Assembly: GCA_001804815.1 (NCBI GenBank) | Contig: MHBI01000101.1 | Location: 1-44,790 of the forward strand | Source of the DNA: Lentisphaerae bacterium GWF2_50_93 | GTDB taxonomy: Bacteria; Verrucomicrobiota; Lentisphaeria; Victivallales; GWF2-50-93 | DNA length: 44,790 nucleotides | Direction of reading: 5' to 3' | In this document: positions 7,333-15,957 of the stretch, piece by piece | How the letters are laid out: each line of letters opens with the position of its first letter | How positions within the stretch are numbered: position 1 is the stretch's first letter | Notes under the pieces: generated by a model | What the model saw: the letters and a program-made list of their open reading frames with translations, nothing else | Told to the model about the DNA's origin: nothing | The model's database searches: none | Program-made: the position numbers and the translations under genes

Positions 7333-10300
7333 ATGAAAAACTGCAATTTCACTTGCCTGTCGATTTCATCAATCGTCCTGTTCCTTTCCATGCAGCCATG
7401 CTTCCATGCTGCGGCTCAGGACACCGCGCCTGCGAATTCCGCAGAAGCGCAGGACATTGGAGCGAAGGTGACCTATGAACTCCCCGCCGCCGGCCCGCTT
7501 CCCAAGACCTATCTTGTGACGCTGGCGATCGTTGATCCGAAGAATCCGGACTGGATCATCAGCACGTTCGTGGCAGGACAGGCCCGGACAGTCACTGAGG
7601 GGAACAAGGGCAAGTTCACTGAGACGTGGAACGGGCTTGATGAGAATTACATGCCAGTGCCACCCGGCGACTACGGAGTAAAAGGAATTTTTGCGCCTGC
7701 AGAGAAATGGGCTGTCGACAATGAATGGCACGCCATCGTGCCGAAATACGCAGGCGCGATATCCGGATGGTGGCCGAATGTCGATGCTCCGCAGGAACAA
7801 CTGAAGTCCCCATTTGGCGGGGATCCGGTCTCGTCACCGTTTGGAGATGTGGCAGTAGGCCCGAACGGAATCGCTGTCTTCTACTACCAGTACCTGGAAA
7901 ATGGCAAGAACTTGCCGATGGTGGATCTGAAGAAACCCGGAGTGACCCCTGACCAGTTCATACAGGCGTTCAATTCGGGCGGCGCAGGCGGCGGGCTGGA
8001 CGTGACCACCGACGGTGAAACCGTGTGGGCATCCAGCACAGATGGAGGTCCCAAGTATGTCTACCGCGCTGATGGCAAAAGCTTCGGCAGCAGTCCGAAC
8101 GCGAACCGCCGCAACTCATATCTCCCGGAAGGCTGGGTGACTTCGATGTCCTGCATGAAGAATTCCGCAGGCAAGACGCTTGTCTATGTCGCCCAGCGCG
8201 GCAAGACAGACAACGAGGACGTGAAAAAGGGGAACAGGGTCAGGCAGAAGTACACTGAGAGCGATGAGGAGTTCGTGAACAGGATCACTGTCCACAATGG
8301 CGACAACGGCGAAATACTCGGCTCGATACCGGTCGCCTATCCTCTTTCAATCACCATACAGGGTGGAAAGATCTTCGCGCTCAGCAAGGATGAAGGCGGC
8401 TATCATGTCCTGTCTGCAAAACTCAATGACGGACTTCCAATAAAAGACTCATCCTGGGAAAAGGTCTTCGACGTAGCTGATAAAAAACCATACAACCTCA
8501 AAGTGGATTCCAAAGGACGTTTCTACCTGAGCGAGCCCGGCGCCAACAAGGTCTACCAGATGGACGGGAAAGGAAAGGTGCTGCGCACGTTTGGAAAGGC
8601 CGCCGCGCAGAAGCCCGGCTCATATGATCCTCTGACACTTATGGGGCCGACAAAACTCGCCACATGGCTCACTCCCGAGGGGAAGGACCGCCTGATCATC
8701 GTGGAAAGCGAAGGTCCCAACCGCGTCGCCGAATGGGATACTGACAGCGGCGATCTCATCCGCGATTTCCAGACGTACCAGACTTTCACCAACAACTCCG
8801 GCTACGGCATCGATCCGGAAAATCCCGAAGACCTCTATATCCAGGGGCAGAAAGGCTGGTTGAACCGTTTCAAGATCGACTACGAAAAGCATACATTCAA
8901 GATTGACGCGGTATGGCCGATGAAGAAGATCGAAGATCCCCGCATCGTATCCTCGCGCGACCATGACATCGGAAAGATGTCTGTCATCAATTTCAACAAG
9001 ACAGTCTACATCTGCGGATCGCAGACCGCACTCGTCTACCGTATGACGCCGGACCGCTGCGCCCTTTCAGCGGCAATACTCAGGGAAGGCACAGGCAAGG
9101 ATGCGAAATATTCATTCTGGCATGACAGCAATGACAATGGAAAAGTTGACGACGACGAGACCAGTCCAGCGGCAATGCCGGGAAACATGTTCTCGTACCA
9201 TGGACAGAACTGGGGCGCCGACCTGAGCTTCCTTGCGATACAGCAGGGCTCACAGGATGCCTGGACGCTTCCTCCATCGGGTTTTGATTCACATGGGAAT
9301 CCGATCTTCAAGGAATGGAAGAAAGTTTTAAGGGATCCGATATTCGAAGCGAAAGAAGCTGGCAAGGCGGACGCTGTCCACGGAGGAAATGAGATGGGCA
9401 CAAGGTTCAGCAGCGACTGGATGCAGATGGATGGTCTGCCTGCGGAAGGATATTATGTCCAGGCGCGTTCCGGCAAGAACTTCAATGCGAACGAAGGCTC
9501 GGAACACAAGGTCTCACGTTATGTGCCGGCAGGAAACGGGACGTACAAATTGAAATGGCGCGTCGGACGAACTGCCCTCCAATGGACAGCCCGGAACGGC
9601 GAGATCTACGGGGCGATGCGAATACGCCGCCCGATCAACGGCATCCTGCCGGTCCTCGACAACAGCAGGTGCGGGGTTATCCTATATAATGAAGATGGCC
9701 TGTATATCGACACCATTTTCCCGGATTCCAAGAAGGTCAGCAAGGAACAGGGCGGACTCTATCTCCTGCCCGGCGAATACTTCACAGGTTCGTTTGTTCC
9801 AAACAAGATCAACGGGAAAATCTATTTTGGATTTGGGAAATATACGCCTCTCCTTTTTGAGGCGGTCGGCTGGTCCCTGAAGGAAAATCCCGTGAAACAG
9901 ATCACGACGCTGCAGAAGTCGGTATCAATAGCATCGTCGCAGATTGCGGCACCTCCGGCAATTGCTGTCAGCCTGCGCGGCGGCGCCGGCGAAGCCATGT
10001 GGGCGCAGTTCGCACCCGCGCTCGGCGGAGTGAGCCTCGACGGTTCAATGGACGGCTGGAGCACGTCCGAACCCGTCAAATTCAAATCCGGAAAAGACAG
10101 CTCGGTGGAAGTGCATTGCATGTATGATCCTTCCCATATCTATCTTCGCTGGCATGCGCGGCTGCCGGCTAAATTCCAGGCGAAAGCGCTTCCTCCCCTG
10201 CCACGTATCTTCACGCATGACGCCGAGGCCGACACCCTCGACTTCTATATCCAGGGCAATCCGAATGCCAAGCCGGGAGGGAAAGATGGGCGTCCCGGAG

Positions 10301-11307
10301 ATGTCCGCCTTACGTTCGGACTCTTCAAGAATGGAGACAAGATCGAACCTGTCGGCATCGGAATGTACTCCTCATGGGAAGGCAAAGGGGCATCGCCGCA
10401 GACCTACCGCACAATTGTCAGGACTACATCCTTTGCGCATGTCGCCGCAATTGAAGGAGCGCAATACGGATATGCAGTCGACAAGGACGAAAAAGGGTTT
10501 GTCATCGCGGTGTCAATCCCGCGTTCCGCAATACCGGCGATACAGAAACCGCTTGGCGAGGACTTCAAGACGCTTGTAAACTTCAGCGCGAACTTCGGCG
10601 GACACAACAAGTTCTGGTGGTCGAACAGCGACGGCTCAGCAAGCACCGATACCTATGATGAGCCCAGCGAGGCTGGTCTTTATCCCGGCTCATGGTCACC
10701 TCTATCGCTGCTCGGGGTCAGCGGCGGCGTGACCGTCAGGAACTGGCTGGTATGCGGTCCGTTCGGCGGAGAGGAGATGAAGAAGATGGACTGGAACATA
10801 CATGAGGATAAGAAGAAGGAGCTCCGCAAGTTCATGGCATCCGCGAAATATCCTCCGGATGACGGCAAGGTCGATCTGAAGGCTGTCTACAAGGGTGACA
10901 TCATCCAGGGCTACTGGAACGATCCGAAACAGGTCTCATGGAAACCGCGCTCGGTTGCGGATCTTGATACACGCGTCTATCTGGGCAAGGTCGCCGAACT
11001 CTGGTACGGATCCACATGGATATATGCTCCGGAGTCGACGGACGTGGAGCTGGAATTCCAATGCAAACCGCAGAACCATGTGGAGTGGCGCTTCAACAAC
11101 GAAGTTGTCAAACTTGGAAAAAGTAAGGAGATCGCCACGCAGAAACATGCCGTCTCAAAGACATTTACCCTGAAACAGGGCTGGAACCAGATCTGGTTCC
11201 GCACGTTCTGTGAAGGATATAATCTTCAAGTAGGTGCTGTCCTCAAGGCTCCTCCTGAAAAACTCTGGCCATTGAAATTCTCAGGAGAACCGCCGAAGGA
11301 TAAGTAG
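7333..11307 (+). CDS. Large secreted protein: FlgD-like Ig domain, propeller-like repeats, CBM9/DOMON-like domain
   Basis: Exported protein of unknown exact role, probably in binding or handling extracellular carbohydrate. Residues 1-28 look like a signal peptide (hydrophobic L-S-I-S-S-I-V-L-F-L core, A-A-A site). About 45-125 resembles a FlgD/Ig-like domain (W-N-G-L-D-E-N-Y-M-P-V-P-P-G-D-Y). About 150-870 carries repeated NHL/propeller-like segments such as V-D-S-K-G-R-F-Y-L-S-E-P-G-A-N-K-V-Y. About 895-1120 resembles family 9 carbohydrate-binding or DOMON modules (L-D-G-S-M-D-G-W ... Y-L-R-W-H-A-R-L). The last 180 residues contain L-V-C-G-P-F-G-G and a jelly-roll-like tail with W-N-Q-I-W-F-R. 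An AGGAG-type site (7318-7323) precedes the ATG. Its TAG stop lies inside the REPIN-like element at 11304. It may belong to the lyase operon, but 161 bp and a REPIN intervene. Confidence 0.7.
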   Translation: MKNCNFTCLSISSIVLFLSMQPCFHAAAQDTAPANSAEAQDIGAKVTYELPAAGPLPKTYLVTLAIVDPKNPDWIISTFVAGQARTVTEGNKGKFTETWNGLDENYMPVPPGDYGVKGIFAPAEKWAVDNEWHAIVPKYAGAISGWWPNVDAPQEQLKSPFGGDPVSSPFGDVAVGPNGIAVFYYQYLENGKNLPMVDLKKPGVTPDQFIQAFNSGGAGGGLDVTTDGETVWASSTDGGPKYVYRADGKSFGSSPNANRRNSYLPEGWVTSMSCMKNSAGKTLVYVAQRGKTDNEDVKKGNRVRQKYTESDEEFVNRITVHNGDNGEILGSIPVAYPLSITIQGGKIFALSKDEGGYHVLSAKLNDGLPIKDSSWEKVFDVADKKPYNLKVDSKGRFYLSEPGANKVYQMDGKGKVLRTFGKAAAQKPGSYDPLTLMGPTKLATWLTPEGKDRLIIVESEGPNRVAEWDTDSGDLIRDFQTYQTFTNNSGYGIDPENPEDLYIQGQKGWLNRFKIDYEKHTFKIDAVWPMKKIEDPRIVSSRDHDIGKMSVINFNKTVYICGSQTALVYRMTPDRCALSAAILREGTGKDAKYSFWHDSNDNGKVDDDETSPAAMPGNMFSYHGQNWGADLSFLAIQQGSQDAWTLPPSGFDSHGNPIFKEWKKVLRDPIFEAKEAGKADAVHGGNEMGTRFSSDWMQMDGLPAEGYYVQARSGKNFNANEGSEHKVSRYVPAGNGTYKLKWRVGRTALQWTARNGEIYGAMRIRRPINGILPVLDNSRCGVILYNEDGLYIDTIFPDSKKVSKEQGGLYLLPGEYFTGSFVPNKINGKIYFGFGKYTPLLFEAVGWSLKENPVKQITTLQKSVSIASSQIAAPPAIAVSLRGGAGEAMWAQFAPALGGVSLDGSMDGWSTSEPVKFKSGKDSSVEVHCMYDPSHIYLRWHARLPAKFQAKALPPLPRIFTHDAEADTLDFYIQGNPNAKPGGKDGRPGDVRLTFGLFKNGDKIEPVGIGMYSSWEGKGASPQTYRTIVRTTSFAHVAAIEGAQYGYAVDKDEKGFVIAVSIPRSAIPAIQKPLGEDFKTLVNFSANFGGHNKFWWSNSDGSASTDTYDEPSEAGLYPGSWSPLSLLGVSGGVTVRNWLVCGPFGGEEMKKMDWNIHEDKKKELRKFMASAKYPPDDGKVDLKAVYKGDIIQGYWNDPKQVSWKPRSVADLDTRVYLGKVAELWYGSTWIYAPESTDVELEFQCKPQNHVEWRFNNEVVKLGKSKEIATQKHAVSKTFTLKQGWNQIWFRTFCEGYNLQVGAVLKAPPEKLWPLKFSGEPPKDK

Positions 11308-11370
11308 GGCGGGCTTTAGCCTGTCCCAGTCCAAGGAAGCAAGATGGTACATGCTAAAGCACGTACCTAC
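11304..11370. repeat. Second REPIN-like element, overlapping the stop codon of the propeller gene
   Basis: The left arm starts GTAGGGCGGGC and folds with GCCTGTCC (11307-11326, 8 pairs including two G-U, loop TTTA). The right arm at 11346-11367 (GGTACATGC, TAAA, GCACGTACC) has nine pairs with one mismatch and ends in CTAC, so on the other strand it also begins GTAGG. The layout matches 7211-7262. The gene's TAG stop (11305-11307) is part of the leading GTAGGG. Confidence 0.55.
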
Positions 11371-11470
11371 CTTTGAAGGCTCAGGCTGAATTCACAGCCA
11401 AAAATGGCTTAACTACGAACAATTCAAAGGCACCGGCTCTTTGGCCGTAAGGTATTCTTGCTGGCAAGTC

Positions 11471-11962
11471 TCATACTTGTGCGAGGATCGCAACATAGTT
11501 CCTGCCGTACTTCTTCGCGCATTTCGGGCAGGTCGTGTAGAACATGTACAGTTTCCGGATTTCCTTGTCCCTGCTCCGGACGAAGTCCTTCATCCCAGTG
11601 ATCCATTTGGGCGTGTCATGGTATGGCCCTTCAAACACCTTGCAGAGGAAGGTTCCCGAAATGCTAGCCATGTTTGCGCCCGGAACGTCCTTGGCGACCT
11701 CGATATACACGTCAGCACCCCAGAGGGAGTTCTCGTCCGAAAGGATCACGTTGCTACCCGTGGCGGCACCTGCGGCTTCGATACGGCTCATGTTGCGCTT
11801 CATCACCGCGCCGAAATTCAATGGGATGTGGAGGAAGCTCGTGACCCTGTCCTTCACGAACAGCCTGTCCTGCCACAGGATCTCCTTTTCATCCCAAGGC
11901 TCAGGATCGAATCTTGGACAGCATTGTTCATTGCTCATGCCGCTCATCGCTGTTTCTTTCAT
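11471..11962 (-). CDS. Conserved hypothetical protein with C-terminal CxxC
   Basis: A 163-aa soluble protein. The N-terminal block C-C-P-R-F-D-P-E-P-W-D-E-K followed by L-F-V-K-D-R-V and F-L-H-I-P-L-N-F-G is a pattern I associate with a conserved small bacterial family often labelled 'hydrolase' without experimental support. The C-terminus has T-T-C-P-K-C-A-K-K-Y-G, a possible metal or redox site. No signal peptide or membrane segment. Antisense frames over it have no family resemblance. The ATG at 11962 lacks a clear ribosome binding site; Met6 or Met9 may be used. The membrane-protein gene is 18 bp upstream on the same strand. Function unknown. Confidence 0.6.
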   Translation of the reverse strand: MKETAMSGMSNEQCCPRFDPEPWDEKEILWQDRLFVKDRVTSFLHIPLNFGAVMKRNMSRIEAAGAATGSNVILSDENSLWGADVYIEVAKDVPGANMASISGTFLCKVFEGPYHDTPKWITGMKDFVRSRDKEIRKLYMFYTTCPKCAKKYGRNYVAILAQV

Positions 11963-11980
11963 TCTTAATGGTGAACGTTT

Positions 11981-12526
11981 TCAGATCTCCGGCGAGGCTG
12001 TAACCGACTTCGGAGCATCTGTGTTATTAGAGCTTTTTTTCTTTATTATTAAAAACAAAGCAATAATTGTAATTATAAACCCCAGTACTGTAGCAATGAA
12101 GATAAGCATTTGAGATCCTATATTTTCACACCCGCAAACACCATACTTAAATAGCATTTTGCCGTCAAACGGTGATTTTACAACAACAATATTGTCACTC
12201 CCGACAGGACCACCACCACGTGTTGTGGCCCCATCCTTAAATCGAAGGTAAACGACTTCCTCCCCACGAATAAGCTCAACATTTGCATTTTTAATATCTT
12301 CATCAAATAAAGGTTCTGCATTTACTATTTGTGTCCCATGAGAATAAATATAAGAAATGTGAAATTCGCCAACTTTCCCAACTTTTTCCCCATTGGCTAT
12401 CACTAAGATTTCGTTTTGGGCATTTTGAAAAGCATCATCAACCTGTTTTTTTACAACTAATGAAAAAACAACAATGCTTATAGCCAGTAAAATTAAGACA
12501 AAACCTATGATTCTTCTTTTGTTCAT
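11981..12526 (-). CDS. Hypothetical bitopic membrane protein
   Basis: I do not recognise this 181-aa protein. It has an N-terminal membrane segment (about residues 5-25), a soluble part of about 110 residues with a G-V-C-G-C-E sequence just before the second segment, a second membrane segment (about 140-162), and a Lys/Ser-rich cytoplasmic tail. The soluble loop would face the periplasm, with both ends inside. The gene is visibly more AT-rich than its neighbours, which may indicate later acquisition. AGGA lies about 4 nt before the ATG. It is 18 bp from the next gene and probably co-transcribed with it. Confidence 0.6.
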   Translation of the reverse strand: MNKRRIIGFVLILLAISIVVFSLVVKKQVDDAFQNAQNEILVIANGEKVGKVGEFHISYIYSHGTQIVNAEPLFDEDIKNANVELIRGEEVVYLRFKDGATTRGGGPVGSDNIVVVKSPFDGKMLFKYGVCGCENIGSQMLIFIATVLGFIITIIALFLIIKKKSSNNTDAPKSVTASPEI

Positions 12527-12608
12527 TATTTCCTGGCTCTTATTATATATATTTTCGCTTTTTCAGGAAACTGCCTATTGACGCTTCAAGAGTAGTCGAA
12601 AAACACTT

Positions 12609-12626
12609 GGGATATAAATATATCCC
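12609..12626. repeat. Perfect 18-bp palindrome
   Basis: GGGATATA, AA, TATATCCC: eight base pairs around a 2-nt centre, about 85 bp upstream of the start of the bitopic membrane protein gene. It could be an operator or a repeat of the hairpin type seen elsewhere in the window. Confidence 0.5.
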
Positions 12627-12713
12627 TGAAACCTTAATATAAATTACAAGATACTATTCGGAAAGGCAAGGTTAAAGCATAATCCCTAACACCTAAATCA
12701 AGAGATTAAATGT

Positions 12714-12759
12714 TGCCGGCAAGATGCCGGCGCTCCTATAAGAACAGCCCTTGCGGGCT
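12714..12759. repeat. REP-like element: GC palindrome plus second hairpin
   Basis: TGCCGGCA and TGCCGGCG arms at 12714-12732, followed by CTCC, match the palindrome at 929-948. A second hairpin, AGCCC-TTGC-GGGCT, lies at 12746-12759. There is no T-run, so a repeat element is more likely than a terminator. Confidence 0.5.
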
Positions 12760-13007
12760 TAACTACCAAACATAATGCTTAGTACAGAAGGAATATAATA
12801 TAGGCAAAAACATGGGAACGCGCAAACATGCGCTACTACAAACGAACTACCTTGTCTTCAGCTGATTCCTTAAGTTGGAGTACCTCACGGCTTAAGCGTG
12901 TCCTTGCTTTTTTTGCGCGTTATTCGCATTATTAACTGGTCTTATATTTACTTACGGAGCGCTGGCGTCTCGCGGGCAATAAATTATTCTCCGAATTTGA
13001 AGTCCAC

Positions 13008-15212
13008 TCACTTCAGAAGTTTTTCCAGGTCGATCTCCTCGACGTAGAACCAGCCGAGAGTCTTCACCGGGGCATATCCTATGAGACGGATGCTTTTCCC
13101 GGATGCCGCCTCGAACTGCCCGGCCGTTTCCCCACGTATGTCCTTGGCGATCTGCGGATATGGGAACTTGTCGAATTTCAAAGTTGAAAAATCCTTCTCG
13201 GCCTTCTTCAGCTGCTCATCCTTGATCCTCGTGGAGAGGATGACATTTCCATCGGCGTCGACAAGGTATCTGCAGACTACTGAATCGTTCTTGAATTTTA
13301 TGGTCTTCATGAGTTCTGTAATATATTCGAAGGTCATGTCCATCGATGAGACGCCGTAGAATTTCCCTTCGCTGTCCTTCAGCGCCTTCGACGCCGACAT
13401 CACGACACCGAGACCGAATGCATCCATATAGGGAGCGCTCCAGGCGACGCCGTTCTTTTCAAGAGCGGCCGTGTACCACACTCTCTTCCTGGGATCATAG
13501 TCTCCGGAAAGCTTGGAGCCGGGATAATTGATGAACAGCCCTTTTTCCAGGCCAACATAGATCCAGGGGATGGGAAGCCCAGTGGTCGAAGCCTGCTCGC
13601 GGAGCTTGTTCCACGTTACCCCAGATGAATTCTTCCCTTCCAGAGCCATGAATCCGAGCAGATCCCTGATAATCGGACTGACCGCCTGCATCTGCGCGTC
13701 GACCTCCCCGAGTTCCAAGCCTGGCGCAAGCTTGTATGCGGCCTCGGAAAAACTGACATCCTGCTGGTAGAACTTGGACATGACAGTCCCTGGCTGCGGA
13801 TTTGTCCCGCTGTCGATGCTGCGATATTCGCAGATATTATCCCTTCCGTTCCTCGCCCCGGCTTTGAGGAGAAATACGATTTTGTCGGAATATCTATCCA
13901 GGGTATTCGCCACCTGCAGGAAGTGGCGGTCGATCTGGTGCGCCTGATCGGCTATGGAACTGTGAAGCTGGACAAGGGCAAGGGCGCGCTTCTTTGATTC
14001 GATGATCGACTGGTTCTGTCTTATCAGGCTGAAAATCGTCATGCCTGCGCAGGCCAGCAGGAGAAGAAGGACTGTTGATGCAGTAAGGGTCCTGTGCTTG
14101 TAGAGCTTGCGGAATGTCCTGCGCGTGAAGTCGTCCGGCATCGCAATCGTCTCCTCCCCACGAAGGTAGCGCCGGACATCGTCAGCGAGCACGTTTACCG
14201 AGTCATACCTGTCGGCCGGCTTCAATGCCGTCGCCTTTCCAATGATCGCCCAAAGCTCATCTGGGATCTTGTATTGCGGGAAATAATGTTCTGGAGATTC
14301 GAGTTTTCCAGCCATTGTCTTAGTCATGACCTCGGTGATGTTCTGTCCAGGAATCGCACGTTTGAGTGTCGCCAGCTCGAAAAGAATTATACCGAGGGCG
14401 AACTGGTCGCTGGCGGGGCCGTATGCCTGTCTTTCAGCTACTTCAGGCGCTATGTAGCCAGGAGTCCCGCAAAGTCCATTTGAGTCTGGAAGATCCCTGC
14501 CTTCCTCGCAAATCACTTTTGCGATCCCCCAGTCCATCACATAGACTTCATGGAACTGGCCTACCATCACGTTTTCCGGTTTCAGATCACGGTGGAGGAC
14601 TTTCTTATTGTGGGCGTAGCCTACGGCATCGCAGATCTTGATGAAGTTCTCGAGGCGGATCTTGAGCGACTCGTTCTCCATGTCGTCGGTCCTGGCCGCC
14701 TTCTGCTGCTTGCAGTCGAGTATCGTGTCCTCGATGATGTCGTCGAGGGTCCTGCCGTGGATCAGCTTCATGGCAATGTGGATGCGGTTCTCGTCGTCGC
14801 CATTGACCTCATAGAGGGGAACGATTGACGGGTGGTCCAGCTGGGCGGTGACTTTGGCTTCAGCAATGAAATTGGCGATGATCTCCTGGTTCTTGACATG
14901 TTCGCGCTTGAGGGACTTGATGGCTACATAGCGCTTCAGCAGGCGGTCTATGGCGGTCTTGACCTCACCCTGCCCGCCTTCTGCGAACTTCTCGATTATC
15001 TCGTAGCGGTCATAAAGTTCCGTAAGATTATCCAGCTCGTCAAGGTCAAGCTTGATCTTGTCGGGGGTGACATGCGTAGTCGCGGCCTGTATGGTGAGAA
15101 ACCTCGTTGTCGGTTTGGAAAAGCTCCTGTCTGCAGATGATTCCGGAGCAACTGGCGGTTCCGGAATTTTTCCAGCTCCTGCTGGGATCACAATTGTATT
15201 TTCCTTTTCCAT
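13008..15212 (-). CDS. Receptor-type Ser/Thr protein kinase with dCache-like extracytoplasmic sensor
   Basis: Membrane-anchored Hanks-type kinase likely to sense a ligand outside the cytoplasmic membrane. Kinase domain about 70-350: glycine loop A-E-G-G-Q-G-E-V (78-85), Lys99 in V-A-I-K, Glu118, catalytic H-R-D (207-209) with K-P-E-N, D-W-G (227-229) in place of D-F-G, and G-T-P-G-Y-I-A-P-E (249-257), so all core residues are present. One membrane segment lies at about 377-397. The rest (about 400-734) is a dCache-like double-PAS sensor, shown by D-P-R-K-R-V-W-Y-T-A-A followed by S-A-P-Y-M-D-A (573-598) and a second module with V-D-A-D-G-N-V-I-L-S. The first 60 residues are Pro/Thr-rich. No partner gene adjoins it. 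The ATG lacks a strong ribosome binding site, but no other Met precedes the domain. Confidence 0.88.
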   Translation of the reverse strand: MEKENTIVIPAGAGKIPEPPVAPESSADRSFSKPTTRFLTIQAATTHVTPDKIKLDLDELDNLTELYDRYEIIEKFAEGGQGEVKTAIDRLLKRYVAIKSLKREHVKNQEIIANFIAEAKVTAQLDHPSIVPLYEVNGDDENRIHIAMKLIHGRTLDDIIEDTILDCKQQKAARTDDMENESLKIRLENFIKICDAVGYAHNKKVLHRDLKPENVMVGQFHEVYVMDWGIAKVICEEGRDLPDSNGLCGTPGYIAPEVAERQAYGPASDQFALGIILFELATLKRAIPGQNITEVMTKTMAGKLESPEHYFPQYKIPDELWAIIGKATALKPADRYDSVNVLADDVRRYLRGEETIAMPDDFTRRTFRKLYKHRTLTASTVLLLLLACAGMTIFSLIRQNQSIIESKKRALALVQLHSSIADQAHQIDRHFLQVANTLDRYSDKIVFLLKAGARNGRDNICEYRSIDSGTNPQPGTVMSKFYQQDVSFSEAAYKLAPGLELGEVDAQMQAVSPIIRDLLGFMALEGKNSSGVTWNKLREQASTTGLPIPWIYVGLEKGLFINYPGSKLSGDYDPRKRVWYTAALEKNGVAWSAPYMDAFGLGVVMSASKALKDSEGKFYGVSSMDMTFEYITELMKTIKFKNDSVVCRYLVDADGNVILSTRIKDEQLKKAEKDFSTLKFDKFPYPQIAKDIRGETAGQFEAASGKSIRLIGYAPVKTLGWFYVEEIDLEKLLK

Positions 15213-15330
15213 TGAGTTTTAATCTATATCCTGTCAGGACTATTGACAATATGGCGCTTTGTTTTTAATTTTATACGCTTCATCGAAGTTCCTTCAAGCG
15301 CGGCTACCATAAATCATATGAAGAATAAAG

Positions 15331-15359
15331 TTGACAGGATAACCGGATTGACAGGATAA
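15331..15359. repeat. Short direct repeat TTGACAGGATAA, two copies
   Basis: Identical 12-mers at 15331-15342 and 15348-15359 with a 17-bp period. The sequence resembles widespread intergenic 'acaggat' repeats. The function is unknown. Confidence 0.55.
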
Positions 15360-15588
15360 ATTGAATTCAATATAAATCCTGTAATTGATTTTAATCCATT
15401 CTCTTGACCGGAACTACGCCGGAAGCACAAGCTGATACTGCAGGGCTTGACCCGCCACTGGTCTCCACCACTGCCGGCGCATTTCGGCACGGAAGGACTT
15501 AATACAGGCTTAACCACAGAGTCACAGAGACACAAAGTCATTCTAGTTCTAACTAATTTTCAACCCAGGATACTTCTATCTGATTATT

Positions 15589-15850
15589 TCAATCCGTATC
15601 AATGCGTCCACCCATCACGGCGAAATGCAAAGGCGTCTGACCATAGATTGCGCAGGTGGAATTAATGTCAGCTCCCTTTTTAACAAGCAATTCGGCTATA
15701 TCTTCATGCCCTCTTAGCGCAGCATAGTCAGTCCGGCTGAATCAGTTTTATTAATAATTGCAGGATCGTTTTTCAGCATTTTCTGAACTTCGGTAAAATC
15801 ATAGCAGTTGGGGGAAACTTCCGCGTCAATCCGAATGTCTGAAAATACCA
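15589..15850 (-). pseudogene. Ankyrin-repeat protein relic, frameshifted
   Basis: Reading the minus strand from about 15735 to the TGA at 15589-15591 gives an unmistakable ankyrin unit: Y-A-A-L-R-G-H-E-D-I-A-E-L-L-V, then K-K-G-A-D-I-N and G-Q-T-P-L-H-F-A-V. Upstream, a different frame gives V-Q-K-M-L-K-N-D-P-A-I-I-N-K-T-D and then S-A-G-L-T before stopping, which is the preceding repeat. The two frames join around 15725-15740, where the expected P-L-H is missing, so a small deletion has broken the frame. No proper start codon precedes the upstream part. This is the remains of a once longer ankyrin gene. Confidence 0.7.
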
Positions 15851-15957
15851 GAATGATTTATTATCTTATTGTATAAGCTATTCATGCATGGACCCAATAC
15901 TTTTCATATGACCACTTGATTTTATTCTAAGAGGACCTCTAAGATAAAAAACACTTT

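Larger units (their letters stand above)
12527..13007. other. Gene-free stretch with palindromes
   Basis: No supportable coding frame. It contains an AT-rich palindrome at 12609-12626, a REP-like pair of hairpins at 12714-12759, and a CACG/CGTG hairpin near 12888-12902 followed shortly by a run of seven Ts, which could be a weak plus-strand terminator with no obvious gene to serve. Confidence 0.5.
15213..15957. other. Gene-free stretch with repeats and an ankyrin gene relic
   Basis: Intergenic region of about 745 bp. It holds a short direct repeat at 15331-15359, a low-complexity stretch (ACCACAGAGTCACAGAGACA, about 15511-15530) of a kind often repeated between genes, and a frameshifted ankyrin-coding relic at 15589-15850. 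I see no intact gene. Confidence 0.6.

Noticed and set aside
11441..11968. Plus-strand frames opposite the conserved hypothetical gene
   Set aside because: The minus-strand frame has a recognisable conserved block and a CxxC; the plus frames have neither a start signal nor family resemblance.
12999..13016. TGAAGT/ACTTCA hairpin at the kinase stop codon as a terminator
   Set aside because: The stem is short and no T-run follows on the minus strand.
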